This document shows, one piece after another, positions 63,768 through 64,000 of a stretch of 64,000 bases of DNA (the first letter of the stretch is position 1; every line of letters starts with the position of its first letter). The notes under the pieces are model-generated. The model did not search any database. It had not been told where the DNA came from and saw nothing but the letters and a program-made list of their open reading frames with translations. This DNA comes from Escherichia sp. E4742 (GTDB lineage: Bacteria; Pseudomonadota; Gammaproteobacteria; Enterobacterales; Enterobacteriaceae). The stretch covers positions 248,001 through 312,000 of the forward strand of contig NZ_CP040443.1 in NCBI RefSeq assembly GCF_005843885.1. The letters are read 5' to 3'. Both the position numbers and the translations under genes were made by a program.

Positions 63768-64000
63768 TACGGATTCCGTTTAAATTTGCTGAAATCAGGC
63801 TGACGTTTCTGGTTGAAAGCGTTACGACCTTCCTGACCTTCTTCCGTCATGTAGAACAGCATGGTGGCGTTACCCGCCAGCTCTTGCAGCCCCGCCTGAC
63901 CGTCACAGTCGGCGTTCAGTGCAGCTTTCAGGCAACGCAGCGCCATCGGGCTGTTTTGCAGCATTTCGCGGCACCAGCGGACGGTTTCTTTTTCCAGATC
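63767..64000 (-). CDS. menB: MenB, 1,4-dihydroxy-2-naphthoyl-CoA synthase, C-terminal part
   Basis: The last 77 residues plus the stop are in the window; the 5' part is beyond the right edge. This crotonase-family ring-closing enzyme converts o-succinylbenzoyl-CoA to DHNA-CoA. The visible part includes [31 protein letters not shown] helices and the C-terminal [21 protein letters not shown] tail that crosses to the neighbouring subunit. The frame stays open to base 64000. Confidence 0.95.

Overview
The window is a chromosomal segment of Escherichia coli or a very close Escherichia relative. Gene order, protein lengths and overlaps match the E. coli K-12 stretch from eco to menB: eco'-mqo-yojI-alkB-ada-apbE-ompC-micF-rcsDBC-yfaPQSTA-gyrA-ubiG-yfaL-nrdAB-yfaE-inaA-glpQT-glpABC-yfaD-rhmADT/rhmR-yfaY-yfaZ-nudI-ais-arnBCADTEF-pmrD-menE-menC-menB'. 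Scattered substitutions against remembered K-12 proteins, most obvious in ompC, ais and arn, say it is not K-12 itself. No tRNA, rRNA, insertion sequence, prophage or CRISPR array was seen. REP/BIME-type palindromes lie in several intergenic gaps; one is a tandem array with a 113-bp period (259-630).

Layout. 1-7.1 kb: end of ecotin, malate:quinone oxidoreductase, the YojI exporter, the ada-alkB alkylation-repair operon and the flavinyltransferase apbE. 7.2-15.4 kb: porin ompC with its divergent regulatory RNA MicF, then the Rcs envelope-stress phosphorelay. 15.4-15.7 kb: only 268 bp separate rcsC from yfaP, where K-12 carries atoSCDAEB, so acetoacetate/short-chain fatty-acid catabolism is absent from this locus. 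15.7-24.9 kb: a five-gene operon (yfaA-yfaT-yfaS-yfaQ-yfaP) for an uncharacterised envelope system around an alpha-2-macroglobulin-like protein. 25-37.7 kb: gyrA, ubiG, the autotransporter yfaL/ehaC, the class Ia ribonucleotide reductase operon nrdAB-yfaE, and inaA.

37.9-44.7 kb: the divergent glycerol-3-phosphate operons glpTQ (uptake and glycerophosphodiester cleavage) and glpABC (anaerobic dehydrogenase). 44.9-45.8 kb: yfaD (rpnE), a recombination-promoting nuclease with a strongly signalled in-frame internal start that should yield a separate 65-residue C-terminal protein. 45.8-50.0 kb: L-rhamnonate catabolism with its IclR-type regulator. 50.2-52.8 kb: yfaY, yfaZ, nudI. 52.8-61.3 kb: ais, the polymyxin-resistance arn operon (L-Ara4N addition to lipid A) and pmrD. 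61.4-64 kb: menE, menC and the 3' part of menB, for menaquinone synthesis.

The two items most worth follow-up are the yfaA-yfaP operon, where sequence motifs suggest peptidoglycan- or peptidase-active partners of the macroglobulin-like protein, and the gene-within-a-gene in yfaD.
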